DNA of 64,000 nt from Granulicella sp. dw_53. Its GTDB lineage: Bacteria; Acidobacteriota; Terriglobia; Terriglobales; Acidobacteriaceae. Position numbers and translations under genes: made by a program. Below are positions 1 to 8,794 of the stretch, one piece after another. The first letter of the stretch is position 1. Each line of letters opens with the position of its first letter. Location: assembly GCF_018449545.1 (NCBI RefSeq), contig NZ_JAAVUR010000004.1:334570-398569 (forward strand). Reading direction: 5' to 3'. A model generated the notes under the pieces. That model was not told the DNA's origin. It did not search any database and was given only the letters and a program-made list of their open reading frames with translations.

Positions 1-1363
1 TCTTCCACCCCTTCGCCAGTTTACGGCTGAGAGCAATTGCTGCGTGGTGCTCTGGTTTGGCCTGCGACGCGTATACACGGTGGGCGTGGGTCTCTAGATA
101 GTCGCACCAATCACAGGCGCGTTGAGCGTGTTCAAGAAGAACATTTTTTGTCGCCCCATCAGCTATAGCCAGCAACAAGGCAAGCGAGGGCATCAGACTC
201 CGGTACTTGGCAAGATGGGCTTGCATCGCAGGAGATAGCTCGTCCCCACGGATGCGTTGCTCCAGTTCAGTAAACCATTGCTCAAATAGGAGTTGTGCTT
301 CTCCATCGAATTGCAACCGGAGCGGATTTCGCTCATCCAACGCCGCCACACGTCGATAGACTGATTCAGCGCTCTCCATTGCGGCAGAGTCCGGGATGCG
401 ATCGATATACTTCCATTCTGGCTGCAGGTCCGGCCAGACTAACAGTTGAAAGCGTTGCATCAGTCCGTCGTTCGACGGACCATCCTGCAAGGCATCGGCA
501 AGATAGGCGCGCAACCTTGCGGGCTGGATTCCGCCGAATAGGGAAATACAGGTGTGGGCTACATGTATGCTGCCGCGCCCGATTCGATCAATCGTGAAGG
601 CTGAATCTCCGTTCCAGCACTCCAGATAAAATGAACGCTCCCCCTCGCGTCCTTGTCGTTCGAGCCCTGCCAACCATCCAGTCAGCTCATCGCGAAGCAC
701 GAAGATTCCAGCAGGATTCTCCGATTGCAGGTCTTGCAAGCTCTCAAAAGTCGCATCGCTGGTGATGAGACGCCGGAGAGCGGGTGGTTCTAGCATCAGT
801 TCTGGCTTGCTAGGCCGTGGCGTAGCTTTCTTGATTGCGGTCTGGTTCAATGCCCGCCATGCCTTGACTTCTTCTTCATGTAATTCGTTTGCAACACGAT
901 AGCTGCTTTCAGCCATCCGGTGCTCCTCTCGCCATTCAGCCTCTATCATGCGGGCGGGTCGCGTGATACTAGAGATCACCGGAGACTTCATCATTCCCGG
1001 TGGAGCGATGATGCCACCCCACAGATTCGGTACTACAGTCCAGGTGTTATCGTCACGTTTAGGTTGTATAATGGCCCGCCGATTCGTTAAGCCTGCCAGA
1101 GTTTCAATTGCCACTACGGCGGGGAAATCCATAGGTACCTGCATTCGTTCGGCCACATCCTTCACCACCGGACGCAGGGACGTTGGCATCAGATCCAGAT
1201 CGAATCGTGCAACATCCGGCAACGATTCGGCCAAACGTTCAGGTTCGGGCCAATCGCTGAATCCCTTGAATATGTGCTGTCCGGCGATGATGCGCTCCGC
1301 ATCAGCACTGAGCTTCTCTAGAGAGTCCAGCGTGTACCCATCTGGCAGAAAGGCTTCGCTCAT
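1..1363 (-). CDS. DUF3987-type replication/mobile-element protein (partial)
   Basis: This minus-strand gene starts at ATG 1363 and runs off the left edge, so only about 454 N-terminal residues are visible. I read it as a DUF3987 protein, a family common on phages and integrative elements and thought to be helicase/primase-like. Visible support is a P-loop-like segment GIIAPPGMMKSP near residue 115, followed by a long charged helical region and a conserved-looking stretch FVLRDELTGWLAGL. The start overlaps the stop of the upstream zinc-finger gene as ATGA, so the two are probably translationally coupled. It belongs to the integrative element next to tRNA-Pro. The lysine and serine of the GxxKS core are kept, but the motif is not a strict Walker A, and no catalytic activity is proven from sequence. 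Confidence 0.75.
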   Translation of the reverse strand, partial: MSEAFLPDGYTLDSLEKLSADAERIIAGQHIFKGFSDWPEPERLAESLPDVARFDLDLMPTSLRPVVKDVAERMQVPMDFPAVVAIETLAGLTNRRAIIQPKRDDNTWTVVPNLWGGIIAPPGMMKSPVISSITRPARMIEAEWREEHRMAESSYRVANELHEEEVKAWRALNQTAIKKATPRPSKPELMLEPPALRRLITSDATFESLQDLQSENPAGIFVLRDELTGWLAGLERQGREGERSFYLECWNGDSAFTIDRIGRGSIHVAHTCISLFGGIQPARLRAYLADALQDGPSNDGLMQRFQLLVWPDLQPEWKYIDRIPDSAAMESAESVYRRVAALDERNPLRLQFDGEAQLLFEQWFTELEQRIRGDELSPAMQAHLAKYRSLMPSLALLLAIADGATKNVLLEHAQRACDWCDYLETHAHRVYASQAKPEHHAAIALSRKLAKGWK

Positions 1364-1833
1364 CGCAGACCTTCTGAAAGAATGGGTTCAATGGAGCGGA
1401 GCTGCTCGACACTTCGGTGAAAGAGTTGGGCCAATAATTCCATTCCGTGAGCGTCATCCGCCTCGTGAGCAAGCCTTTCTCCGAGGGCATCGCTTGCCTT
1501 CCACAGGCGGCGATAGAGATCCGCGAGCTGGATCCGTTCGAGGCGAAACGCCGTTGCTTCAATCGCCCGTTGTCCACGTTCCCGAGCGAAGTTGCAAGCT
1601 TGCTCTGGCGATGGAGGCGGTCCATCGAACAAATCCTTCATGCCGAGTCCAGTAGCCTCCAGAACAGCACCTAGAGCGCATCCCGCGAAACAATACACCA
1701 GAATGCGCCCTCCCTCTCCTACACCGATGGAGAGGGACGCAGAATGATCTTCGTGTGCGGGGCATCTTGCCATCCACTTGCCTGCGCCCGTGCGGCGAGC
1801 GCGCAGCATATCGGCAAGTGCAGCGGCGGTCAT
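1360..1833 (-). CDS. CHC2 zinc-finger primase-like protein
   Basis: A 157-residue protein. The N-terminal half has the zinc-finger spacing of DnaG-type primases: RCPAHEDH near residues 23-30, then YCFAGC near residues 47-52, giving C-x2-H and C-x2-C ligands. The C-terminal half is helical and unassigned. In integrative elements such short CHC2 proteins usually sit before a DUF3987 helicase-like gene and probably take part in element replication. Its ATG overlaps the stop of the AlpA-like gene, and its stop overlaps the start of the DUF3987 gene (both ATGA), so the three form one operon. No TOPRIM domain is present, so it cannot be a complete primase by itself. Confidence 0.75.
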   Translation of the reverse strand: MTAAALADMLRARRTGAGKWMARCPAHEDHSASLSIGVGEGGRILVYCFAGCALGAVLEATGLGMKDLFDGPPPSPEQACNFARERGQRAIEATAFRLERIQLADLYRRLWKASDALGERLAHEADDAHGMELLAQLFHRSVEQLRSIEPILSEGLR

Positions 1834-2063
1834 CGTGTCACCCCATCTGCACTAGAGCTAATACGAGATGCTTTCACACGATCACTAATCCATTCCTGTA
1901 CCTCGGCATCGATCCACGCGACAGCACGCGCACCGAGATTCACAGGGGCAGGAAATTCACCGAGCGAAATCTTCGCGTAGATAGACGAACGGGAGAGACC
2001 AGTTCGTTGTTTGACTTGAGGCAGTCTGAGGAAAGAGGTGAGATTTTCGGGTATTGCAGACAT
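1830..2063 (-). CDS. AlpA-family helix-turn-helix regulator/excisionase-like
   Basis: A 77-residue DNA-binding protein of the AlpA/MerR-like winged-helix type. The segment LRLPQVKQRTGLSRSSIYAK (about residues 12-31) is the typical recognition helix region, followed by a wing with FPAPVNLGARAVAWIDAEVQEWI, the usual end of AlpA proteins. A GGAGG Shine-Dalgarno lies four bases before the ATG. AlpA of prophage CP4-57 activates the excision functions of its element, so a similar role here is inferred from family and from position between integrase and replication genes. First gene of the three-gene minus-strand operon. Confidence 0.8.
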   Translation of the reverse strand: MSAIPENLTSFLRLPQVKQRTGLSRSSIYAKISLGEFPAPVNLGARAVAWIDAEVQEWISDRVKASRISSSADGVTR

Positions 2064-2387
2064 GGACCCTCCAACACAGTTCAGTAAATTCTGAACATCT
2101 GTTGTCGGGCCCGACCAGTCCTATGGTGGGGGGGGGCGGGAATCCTACACGTTGAGTTTGCGGTCACTTTCGGAGCCCCGACCAGTCCCAGGTTGATGTG
2201 GGAGAGCCTAGCATTCGACGTGCCGGTACATCTCAGTGGAGTTTGATGGTTGTCCTTGTATTTGTCAAGATCTTTCCATCGCGGGAAGAATACAAGGCAT
2301 GTAGGCGGAGATCGTGACACAAGAAGACAGATACAGTGATCAGAAGATTGCTCGATTTGGTCTGAACCGACAGACTAAGTAAAACCA
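2064..2387. other. Intergenic region of the integrative element
   Basis: Region of 324 bases between the integrase 3' end and the AlpA-like gene. It holds a 12-base direct repeat (cccgaccagtcc) at 2110-2121 and 2177-2188 and a run of eight G near 2128. It probably contains the promoter and operators of the AlpA operon. No convincing gene was seen. Confidence 0.4.
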
Positions 2388-3617
2388 CTATGCCGCAGTC
2401 GCGGACATCGATATTAGCTTCGCTCCTACTGCGATTGAATCGAGATAGTCCCCCCAATACTGCATCATGCGTTTCCGCTCTGGCAGATATTCGGCGCGGT
2501 TGTATGCACCCCTGACCTCATTGCGTTCGCAGTGGGCGAGCTGGCGTTCGATTACATCCGGCTTGAAGTGGCCAGATTCATTGAGAATTGTTGAGGCCAC
2601 AGCACGAAAGCCGTGACCTGTCATCTTCCCCTTGTATCCCAGCCGATAGAGCGCGAACAACATGGTGTTGTTGCTGATCGTCTTATTGCCGTTTCTACCG
2701 GGGAAGACATACCGGCTGCCACCGGCGATCGCCCTGAGTTCGGGCAAGATACTAAGTGCCTGCCCAGAAAGCGGAACCAGATGTTCGGTCTTCATCTTCA
2801 TGCGACCAGCAGGAATACTCCAGAGCGCCTGATCTAGGTCGAACTCGGCCCATTCCGCGCCGATCAACTCATTGGTGCGGACAAAGGTTTGCGCCAACAA
2901 TTGCAGCGCGAGGCGAGTTTGCTTGCCACCAATTTCATCGTACCTGGCAATCGCATTGAGCAAGTCAGGTAGTTCCTCAGTGCGGACGGCTGCTTGATGC
3001 TGCTTGACATGCGGAGTCAAAGCGCCGCGAAGATCGGCGGTGAGATTACGGGTACAACGTCCGGTGGCGATACCGTATCGAAATACCTGTCCGCATACCT
3101 GGAGAACCCGGTGGGCCAAATCGTAGGAACCACGGTCTTCAATCTTCCGAATAGCCTGCAACAACTCAGGTGCTTCTATCTGGTCGAGCGGACGCTTGCC
3201 GAGCAAGGGAAAGATATTTGCTTCGAGACGGCGCTTGACGTCGATGGCATGGTGCGGGACCCAAATATGCTGTTGTTTGCTAAACCACTCCAGGGCGACG
3301 GCCTCAAAAGAGTTCTCTGCGGACAGCTTCTTACGCAGGTTGGTCGCTTTACGCTCAGCAGATGGGTCTAGATTCGCGTCCAGTTGCTTGCGTAGCTCGT
3401 CCCGTCTCTTCCGCGCATCGCTCAGAGATACTTTTGGATAGACACCGATGGAGAGGGATTTCTCCTTGGTAGCCTGCCAATAGCGCATCCGCCAGTATTT
3501 CCTACCATCAAGATAGACCCAAAGATAGAGACCGTCTCCATCATGGAACTTCCGGATTGCCAAACCCTTACTGCTGGCGTTCTTACATTCGACTGCCGAT
3601 AGCAGATTTGTGGCCAC
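2388..3617 (-). CDS. P4-type tyrosine integrase
   Basis: Tyrosine recombinase of the P4/CP4-57 family, 409 residues from the GTG start I prefer. An AGGAG Shine-Dalgarno lies eight bases upstream of this GTG (3617-3615). The open frame continues upstream through the tRNA-Pro gene, but that part is translated tRNA and is not protein. The N-terminus carries the DUF4102 arm-binding motif (HDGDGLYLWVYLDGRKYWRMRY), then a SAM-like core-binding domain, then the catalytic domain with an Arg in QTFVRTNEL, HGFRA as the H-x-x-R box and a late Tyr (GAYNRAEY). It sits directly downstream of tRNA-Pro, the usual position for integrases that use a tRNA 3' end as attachment site. It should integrate and excise the element lying to the left. 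Confidence 0.88.
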   Translation of the reverse strand: MATNLLSAVECKNASSKGLAIRKFHDGDGLYLWVYLDGRKYWRMRYWQATKEKSLSIGVYPKVSLSDARKRRDELRKQLDANLDPSAERKATNLRKKLSAENSFEAVALEWFSKQQHIWVPHHAIDVKRRLEANIFPLLGKRPLDQIEAPELLQAIRKIEDRGSYDLAHRVLQVCGQVFRYGIATGRCTRNLTADLRGALTPHVKQHQAAVRTEELPDLLNAIARYDEIGGKQTRLALQLLAQTFVRTNELIGAEWAEFDLDQALWSIPAGRMKMKTEHLVPLSGQALSILPELRAIAGGSRYVFPGRNGNKTISNNTMLFALYRLGYKGKMTGHGFRAVASTILNESGHFKPDVIERQLAHCERNEVRGAYNRAEYLPERKRMMQYWGDYLDSIAVGAKLISMSATAA

Positions 3618-3698
3618 CGTGGTAACTCCTAACCGTGGTAACTTGACTACCACGATTTTTACCACGAATTGGGGCAGGATGCAATGGGAAGTTACCAC
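3616..3698. repeat. Cluster of GTGGTA/TACCAC repeats at the integrase start
   Basis: The 12-mer accgtggtaact occurs at 3616-3627 and 3632-3643, 16 bases apart. The core recurs in inverted orientation as TACCAC at 3648-3653, 3660-3665 and 3693-3698. Five copies within about 80 bases over the start of the integrase gene suggest integrase arm-type sites or an operator that controls int. The assignment is inferred from position and repetition only. Confidence 0.5.
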
Positions 3699-3780
3699 AT
3701 CAATTTGGACGTGATGCGGGGAGAAGCTGATAATTTTATTGAGGTTGCTGGATCCCGCTGGACGACTTTGGATCTCTCGA

Positions 3781-3857
<77 letters not shown>

Positions 3858-3893
3858 ACGTAGATTCAGTTTACCCCATCGCATAACCACTCT

Positions 3894-4424
3894 TCAGCGA
3901 TGACGCGTTCTCAAACCCTCAATATCCCCAAATACATGCACCGCAAGCCAAGCCACCAGCAGCGTCGGAAGGATGACCAGCGCCATCAGCAACACGCACA
4001 GTCCCGCCAAAAAGAGCCAGCTCTGCCGCCGCATCTTCCGCGGCTCATAGATGCTTCCCGTCAACAGCGCATAGTTCCGCCGGTTTGCCCGCCATGCGAT
4101 ATCGAATACATCCCCCAGCACCGGCACCGCCCCCACGACCACCTCGATGGCGACATTCGCGACCATCCGCGCCAGCACCGGCTGCGGCACACCCCGCACC
4201 CACGCCGCCACCAGGATCACGCACGACGCAATCCCTCCAATCGCGTCCCCCACCCCCGGTATCAGTCCGACGATCCCGTCCAGCCCAAATCGAATCGGCG
4301 TCCCCGGAATCCGGATAAAGTCATCCAGCACATGCGACAGTATGTCCAGATGCTCGTCATCGAACATCTTTCCGCCCCGCTTCGTCCGGGGAGATAGAAT
4401 CTCCGGCTTTGCTGTCGTTTGCAT
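3894..4424 (-). CDS. DUF4112 domain membrane protein
   Basis: A 176-residue protein with the DUF4112 pattern: a short N-terminal helix (LDDFIRIPGTPIRFGLDGIVG), the repeated glycine-proline motif GLIPGVGDAIGG, a hydrophobic segment (residues about 62-80), the second motif GAVPVLGDVFDIAWRANRRN and a C-terminal hydrophobic segment (residues about 130-165). The function of the family is unknown; it is probably an inner-membrane protein. It is a single gene on the minus strand between two tRNA genes and lies just outside the integrative element. Confidence 0.82.
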   Translation of the reverse strand: MQTTAKPEILSPRTKRGGKMFDDEHLDILSHVLDDFIRIPGTPIRFGLDGIVGLIPGVGDAIGGIASCVILVAAWVRGVPQPVLARMVANVAIEVVVGAVPVLGDVFDIAWRANRRNYALLTGSIYEPRKMRRQSWLFLAGLCVLLMALVILPTLLVAWLAVHVFGDIEGLRTRHR

Positions 4425-4496
4425 CGGCTCACCGCTCTTCTAGAGGGAATCCATCTACCCCATAGATGCATCTGATGCTACAATCGAGTTGGATAC

Positions 4497-4572
4497 GGCG
4501 GCTATAGTTCAGTGGCAGAACGCCGCTCTGTGGCAGCGGATGTCGTGGGTTCGAAACCCACTAGCCGCCCCA
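4497..4572 (+). tRNA. tRNA-His(GTG)
   Basis: Cloverleaf with encoded CCA and the extra G at position -1 (base 4497) pairing with C73, which is diagnostic for tRNA-His. The anticodon stem-loop CGCTCTGTGGCAGCG carries GTG, and the T-arm is GTGGGTTCGAAACCCAC. Confidence 0.95.
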
Positions 4573-4625
4573 ATCCTCTCCCCTCAAAACTTGGCAGCAC
4601 ATCCTCGTGACTTAGGCCCTCCAAA

Positions 4626-5438
4626 TTGCCTCGCGTACCGAAACCTTTGCCTCCCACCGCCACGCCTCCCGCGCCTTCTACCCCGACTGCGCTCGGCAAT
4701 CTCTTCGCCGGAACCTCCGGCTGGGCCTACCCCACCTGGAAGCCAGGCTTCTACCCCTCCACCGTCCCCCAAAAGAAATTCCTCGAGTACTACGCCTCCC
4801 AACTCACCTCCGTCGAGGTCAACTACACCTTCCGCACCCTCCCCACCACCAAAATGCTCGAAGACTGGCTCGCCGCCACCCCAGCCAGCTTCCGCTTCAG
4901 CTTTAAAGCTCCGCAGCGCATCACCCACTTCAAACGCCTCCGCGAATGCGAGGCCGACGTCGCGCAGTTCATTGAAGCCCTCGCTCCGGTACGTGCAGTC
5001 AACCGCCTCGGCCTCCTGCTCTTCCAGCTTCCCCCCAACTACAAAGCCGACCCGGAGCGCCTGGCCTCATTCCTCGCCCTTCCCACCCTCCGCGCCGCAA
5101 CTGCTCCCCCCATAGCCTTTGAGTTCCGCCACGAGTCCTGCTTCACCGAAGAGACCTACGCCATTCTGCGCGAGCACAACGCCGCCCTCTGCATCGCCGA
5201 AAGCGACGACCTCACTACCCCCGAGGTCCACACCGCCACCACCCACACCTGCTTCCGCCTCCGCCGCAACGGCGGCTACACACCGTCTGAGATCGCCGCC
5301 TTCGCCAAACGCTTCCGCCTCCTGGCCCAACAGCGCGACACCTACATCTACTTCAAGCACGAGGATGAACCCACCGGCGCACTGAACGCCGCAAGCCTCC
5401 TCACCGCGCTCCGGACACAACCGGCAGGAAAGGAATAA
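4626..5438 (+). CDS. DUF72 domain-containing protein
   Basis: A 270-residue TIM-barrel-like protein of the DUF72/YecE family, function unknown. The family signature GTSGWAYPTWKPGFYP lies near residues 30-45, followed by FSFKAPQRITH (about 92-102), LLFQLPPNY (about 131-139), FEFRHESCF (about 163-171) and a late YIYFKHEDE. The start is uncertain: TTG 4626 is the first possible start after tRNA-His and has no clear Shine-Dalgarno, and the domain itself begins about 25 residues later after a proline-rich linker. The stop overlaps the next start (TAATG), so it is the first gene of a two- or three-gene operon. Confidence 0.85.
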   Translation: MPRVPKPLPPTATPPAPSTPTALGNLFAGTSGWAYPTWKPGFYPSTVPQKKFLEYYASQLTSVEVNYTFRTLPTTKMLEDWLAATPASFRFSFKAPQRITHFKRLRECEADVAQFIEALAPVRAVNRLGLLLFQLPPNYKADPERLASFLALPTLRAATAPPIAFEFRHESCFTEETYAILREHNAALCIAESDDLTTPEVHTATTHTCFRLRRNGGYTPSEIAAFAKRFRLLAQQRDTYIYFKHEDEPTGALNAASLLTALRTQPAGKE

Positions 5439-6454
5439 TGGCCCCCGAGAACTTCCCTGCCTTCCGCCCCCGCCGCTTCCTCCAAAACAGCCACCTCCAG
5501 ACCATCCTCGGCAACTACCTTCCGCGCGAGAACCAACTCCCTCCGCCAGAGGCCGTCTTGGTCGAGGTCTCCCCCGCGACCGACAACCAGATCAGCAGCC
5601 AGGTCCTCTGCCACTGCCACTGGCAGCCCTTGGAGGTCCGCGCCAAACGGCCCACCGCCATCCTGCTTCACGGCCTCGAAGGCTCCTCCAACTCCCAATA
5701 CGTCATCGGCAACTCCAACAAGCTCTGGCTCGCCGGAGCCAACGCCATCCGCATGAACATGCGCAACTGCGGCGGAACCGAAAACCTCACCCCCACCCTC
5801 TATCACTCCGGCCTCTCCAACGACGTCCTCGCCGTACTGAATCACTTCACCTCCCTCTACAACTTGGAGTCCATCTCCCTCATCGGCTACTCCATGGGCG
5901 GAAACCTCGTCCTCAAGCTCGCCGGCGAGCTCGGCAGCCAGCCCCCGCCACAGCTCAAGTCCGTCATCGGAGTCTCTCCCGCCGCTGACCTCGGCCCCTC
6001 CGCCGACGCCCTCCATGAGCCCTTCAACCGCATCTACGAGCTCAAATTCCTTCGCGCTCTCCTCAGTCGATTTCGCCGCAAGGTCAGCCTCTTTCCCCGC
6101 GCCTACGATCCCAACCAGGCCATCGGCATCCGCTCCCTGCGCGACTTCGACGACCGCATCACCGCCCTCTACTCCGGCTTCTCCGGCGCGGACGACTACT
6201 ACTTCCGCGCCGCCGCCGCCCGTGTCCTGGACCGCATCACCGTCCCCACTCTCATCCTCCACGCCCTGGATGATCCCTTCATCCGCCTCACCCCGGAGAC
6301 CCGCGCCACCATCCTCGCCAACCCCAACATCACCCTCACCGAGCCTCGTCACGGCGGCCATTGCGCCTTCCTCGCCGACCCCGACGCCGCCACCCAATAC
6401 GACGGCTACTGGGCCGAACACACCCTCCTGCGCTTCCTCCAGGCCTACGCCTGA
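5438..6454 (+). CDS. YheT-family alpha/beta hydrolase
   Basis: A 338-residue hydrolase of the YheT/ABHD1-3 group. The N-terminus has the family hallmark FLQNSHLQTILGNYLPR (about residues 10-26). The nucleophile elbow is GYSMGGNL (near residue 150), the acid is probably in HALDDPFI, and the catalytic His is in HGGHCAFL near the C-terminus. Substrates are esters or carboxylic derivatives, not known precisely. It overlaps the DUF72 gene by one base, implying coupled translation. Confidence 0.88.
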   Translation: MAPENFPAFRPRRFLQNSHLQTILGNYLPRENQLPPPEAVLVEVSPATDNQISSQVLCHCHWQPLEVRAKRPTAILLHGLEGSSNSQYVIGNSNKLWLAGANAIRMNMRNCGGTENLTPTLYHSGLSNDVLAVLNHFTSLYNLESISLIGYSMGGNLVLKLAGELGSQPPPQLKSVIGVSPAADLGPSADALHEPFNRIYELKFLRALLSRFRRKVSLFPRAYDPNQAIGIRSLRDFDDRITALYSGFSGADDYYFRAAAARVLDRITVPTLILHALDDPFIRLTPETRATILANPNITLTEPRHGGHCAFLADPDAATQYDGYWAEHTLLRFLQAYA

Positions 6455-6500
6455 TCGCCTAACCTTAGCAACACCAGAAAAACAGCTAAGATAGACAGAC

Positions 6501-7133
6501 ATGCTAGCCGAATGGTCCGTAGAGTGCGCGCCCGACGATCCCGTTCTGGTCGTCCCTTGGTCATCTGAACAGCCATCTGAAAAGCCATCTGCGACGCCAA
6601 CCGCAGCCTCAGCTCCCCACTTCATCGACCTCCGCGAAAACCCCTACGACCTCGACCACCTCCCCGAAGCCGAGCAGTTTCCACCCCTCATGCACGCCCT
6701 CCGCGCCCTCAACGCCTCGCGCTCCCCCGTCTTTACCGCCAAATGCGACGCCTGGCCCCTCACCCCCGAAGAGCTGTCCCAGCTCCGCACCGACCTCGAT
6801 CTCGATCTCTACCTCGCCCCCGACGAGACCCCCTCCGGCTTCGGAAGCTACATCGACCTCCTCCTCCGCGACCGCTCCCTCTTCGCCTCCTTCCACCAGA
6901 ACGAGCAGCTCCTCCACCGTCTCTCCCGCCGCGCCGCCCCCCTCGACCACCCCCACGCCATGCTCGACTGCATCATCCGCCCCGCCATGGTCGACCTCAC
7001 CGGTCCCCAGGAAGGCTTCGCCGTCACCCTCTACGTCAAAGCCCTCGGCCCCAACCCGCAAGGTGCCTCCGACCACTGGGCCGGCGCACTCGACGCCGTC
7101 GTAGCCCTCCTCCGTGGAAAAGACCTGATCTGA
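6501..7133 (+). CDS. Conserved-looking hypothetical protein
   Basis: A 210-residue soluble protein I do not recognise. After an N-terminal low-complexity Ser/Pro/Ala stretch (residues about 22-40) it has FIDLRENPYDLDHLPEAEQFPPLMHALRALN, then an acidic segment rich in Leu and Asp, and ends in ALDAVVALLRGKDLI. No signal peptide or membrane segment. It lies 46 bases after the hydrolase gene in the same direction and ends before tRNA-Arg. Codon use is like the neighbours, so it is very likely a real gene, but its function is unknown. Confidence 0.7.
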   Translation: MLAEWSVECAPDDPVLVVPWSSEQPSEKPSATPTAASAPHFIDLRENPYDLDHLPEAEQFPPLMHALRALNASRSPVFTAKCDAWPLTPEELSQLRTDLDLDLYLAPDETPSGFGSYIDLLLRDRSLFASFHQNEQLLHRLSRRAAPLDHPHAMLDCIIRPAMVDLTGPQEGFAVTLYVKALGPNPQGASDHWAGALDAVVALLRGKDLI

Positions 7134-7201
7134 ACCCGATACACCAATCCAGATAGTCTGCGCTCCACCTCCATTCGTCTAGAATGAAGGAAGTCCCTCG
7201 C

Positions 7202-7278
7202 GGGCGAGTAGCTCAATCGGATAGAGCATCAGCCTTCTAAGCTGACGGTTGCAGGTTCGAGCCCTGCCTCGCTCACCA
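7202..7278 (+). tRNA. tRNA-Arg(TCT)
   Basis: Cloverleaf with encoded CCA. Acceptor GGGCGAG pairs with CTCGCTC with one G-T wobble; the anticodon stem-loop TCAGCCTTCTAAGCTGA carries TCT; the T-arm is GCAGGTTCGAGCCCTGC. Confidence 0.95.
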
Positions 7279-7302
7279 CCCACCCCGCGAGCGGTCGCAG
7301 TA

Positions 7303-8553
7303 CTAAGCCTCCAGCAACACATCCTCGGCAGAGCTCTTGCTCTGCGGCATCGCTCCATCGCGAGACCCCATCGCATGCCGCAGCGCCGCCAGCCCGATCA
7401 GCCCCAGCGCCAGCAGACACACCCCGTTCCACCTCCAGTGAACCCATGCGATCGAAGCCAGCGCCGATCCCGCCGCCGCCCCGCTGAAGTACACCGTCAT
7501 ATAGACCGTATTCAACCGGCTCCGCGCCCCCGGCACCAACCCGAAGATCCGTGTCTGGTTGGCCACCTGGGTCATCTGCGCCCCCATATCCAACACCACT
7601 ACACCCACCACCAGCGCCGCAAGATGCAACGCCGTCGACATCTTCGCCCACTCCTCCAGCCACAGCAGGCAATACGACCCCGCCAGCAGCGTGATCCCCG
7701 CCGCCACCACCCACCGCGAACCCCGTTTATCCGCAAACCGTCCCGCAATCGGAGCCACCATCGCCCCCGCCGCCCCTACGATCCCGAACGTCCCCGCCAC
7801 CCCGGCCCCCAGCCCATAGTGGCTATCCAGTAGAAACGCCAGCGTCGTCCAGAAGCAGCTAAACGACGCAAACACCAGCGCCCCCAGCATGGAACTCTCC
7901 CGCAACAGCGGCTGCGTCCTCCACAGCGTCCACAACGACCGCATCGCCTGACCATAGCCCAGTTCCTGCTTGGGCGGCAGCTTCGGCATCACCCGCCACA
8001 GCAGTGGCACAAACGCCGCATTCATAACCGCCGCTACAACAAACACATACCGCCATCCATGAATCTTGCTTACCCACCCCGCAAAAGTCCGCGCCAGCAA
8101 AATCCCCAGCAACAGTCCCGTCATCACAATCCCGATCGCCCGGCCCCGCTGCTCATGCGACACCAGATCCGGAGCGATCGGCAACGCAATATGCGTCACC
8201 GAAGCCAGCAGCCCGATCAGCGCACTCCCCACAAACAGCCACGCCAGCGTCGGAGCCACCGCCACCAGCAGCAGCGCCACCGCCACCGCCCCATACATCT
8301 TCATCATCAGAGCCCGCCGCTCCAGCACATCCCCCAGCGGAACGAACAGCAGCATCCCCACCGCATACCCCACCTGGGTCGCCACCGCGACAAACCCCAC
8401 ATGCCCCGTGGTCACACCATAGGTCTGACCCATCTCCAGCAGCAGCGGCTGATTGTAATAAATGGTAGAAACTCCCACCGCGCAAGCCAAACCCAAAAAA
8501 GGCAATGGAGCGCGTGGCGTCGCAACTGGGGAGGTCGAAGGCATCAAGGACAC
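7303..8553 (-). CDS. MFS transporter
   Basis: A 416-residue major facilitator protein with about twelve hydrophobic helices. The N-half begins CAVGVSTIYYNQPLLLEMG, typical of the YgaY/NepI-like drug or purine efflux group, and the loop 2-3 motif appears as PLGDVLERRALM (near residue 75). The C-half has GRFADKRGSRWVV as the equivalent loop. It faces tRNA-Arg and is a single gene. The substrate cannot be told from sequence; efflux of a small molecule is most likely. Confidence 0.85.
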   Translation of the reverse strand: MSLMPSTSPVATPRAPLPFLGLACAVGVSTIYYNQPLLLEMGQTYGVTTGHVGFVAVATQVGYAVGMLLFVPLGDVLERRALMMKMYGAVAVALLLVAVAPTLAWLFVGSALIGLLASVTHIALPIAPDLVSHEQRGRAIGIVMTGLLLGILLARTFAGWVSKIHGWRYVFVVAAVMNAAFVPLLWRVMPKLPPKQELGYGQAMRSLWTLWRTQPLLRESSMLGALVFASFSCFWTTLAFLLDSHYGLGAGVAGTFGIVGAAGAMVAPIAGRFADKRGSRWVVAAGITLLAGSYCLLWLEEWAKMSTALHLAALVVGVVVLDMGAQMTQVANQTRIFGLVPGARSRLNTVYMTVYFSGAAAGSALASIAWVHWRWNGVCLLALGLIGLAALRHAMGSRDGAMPQSKSSAEDVLLEA

Positions 8554-8794
8554 AGGCTCTCTACCCCTAGTGTAAAACCTCTTAGACCTCTCCGCCGATC
8601 ACTGGTCCATCCAATTCTCACCGCATAAAAAAGAAAAAAGGACCGCCCAAAAAATCAGAGCGGCCCAATCAAACCAAAATCAAAAACATTCAGCACGAAC
8701 TCAGGAAAGCCTAAGGAAGGCCAAAAACAAAATCGGTGCAATCCGTGCAAATCGGTGTTAAGCCTTCCTCACACACAGCAACCCAGCACGAAGC

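Noticed and set aside
5348..6625. 425-codon minus-strand frame opposite the YheT hydrolase
   Set aside because: Gly/Val/Glu-rich shadow of a strongly biased coding sequence.
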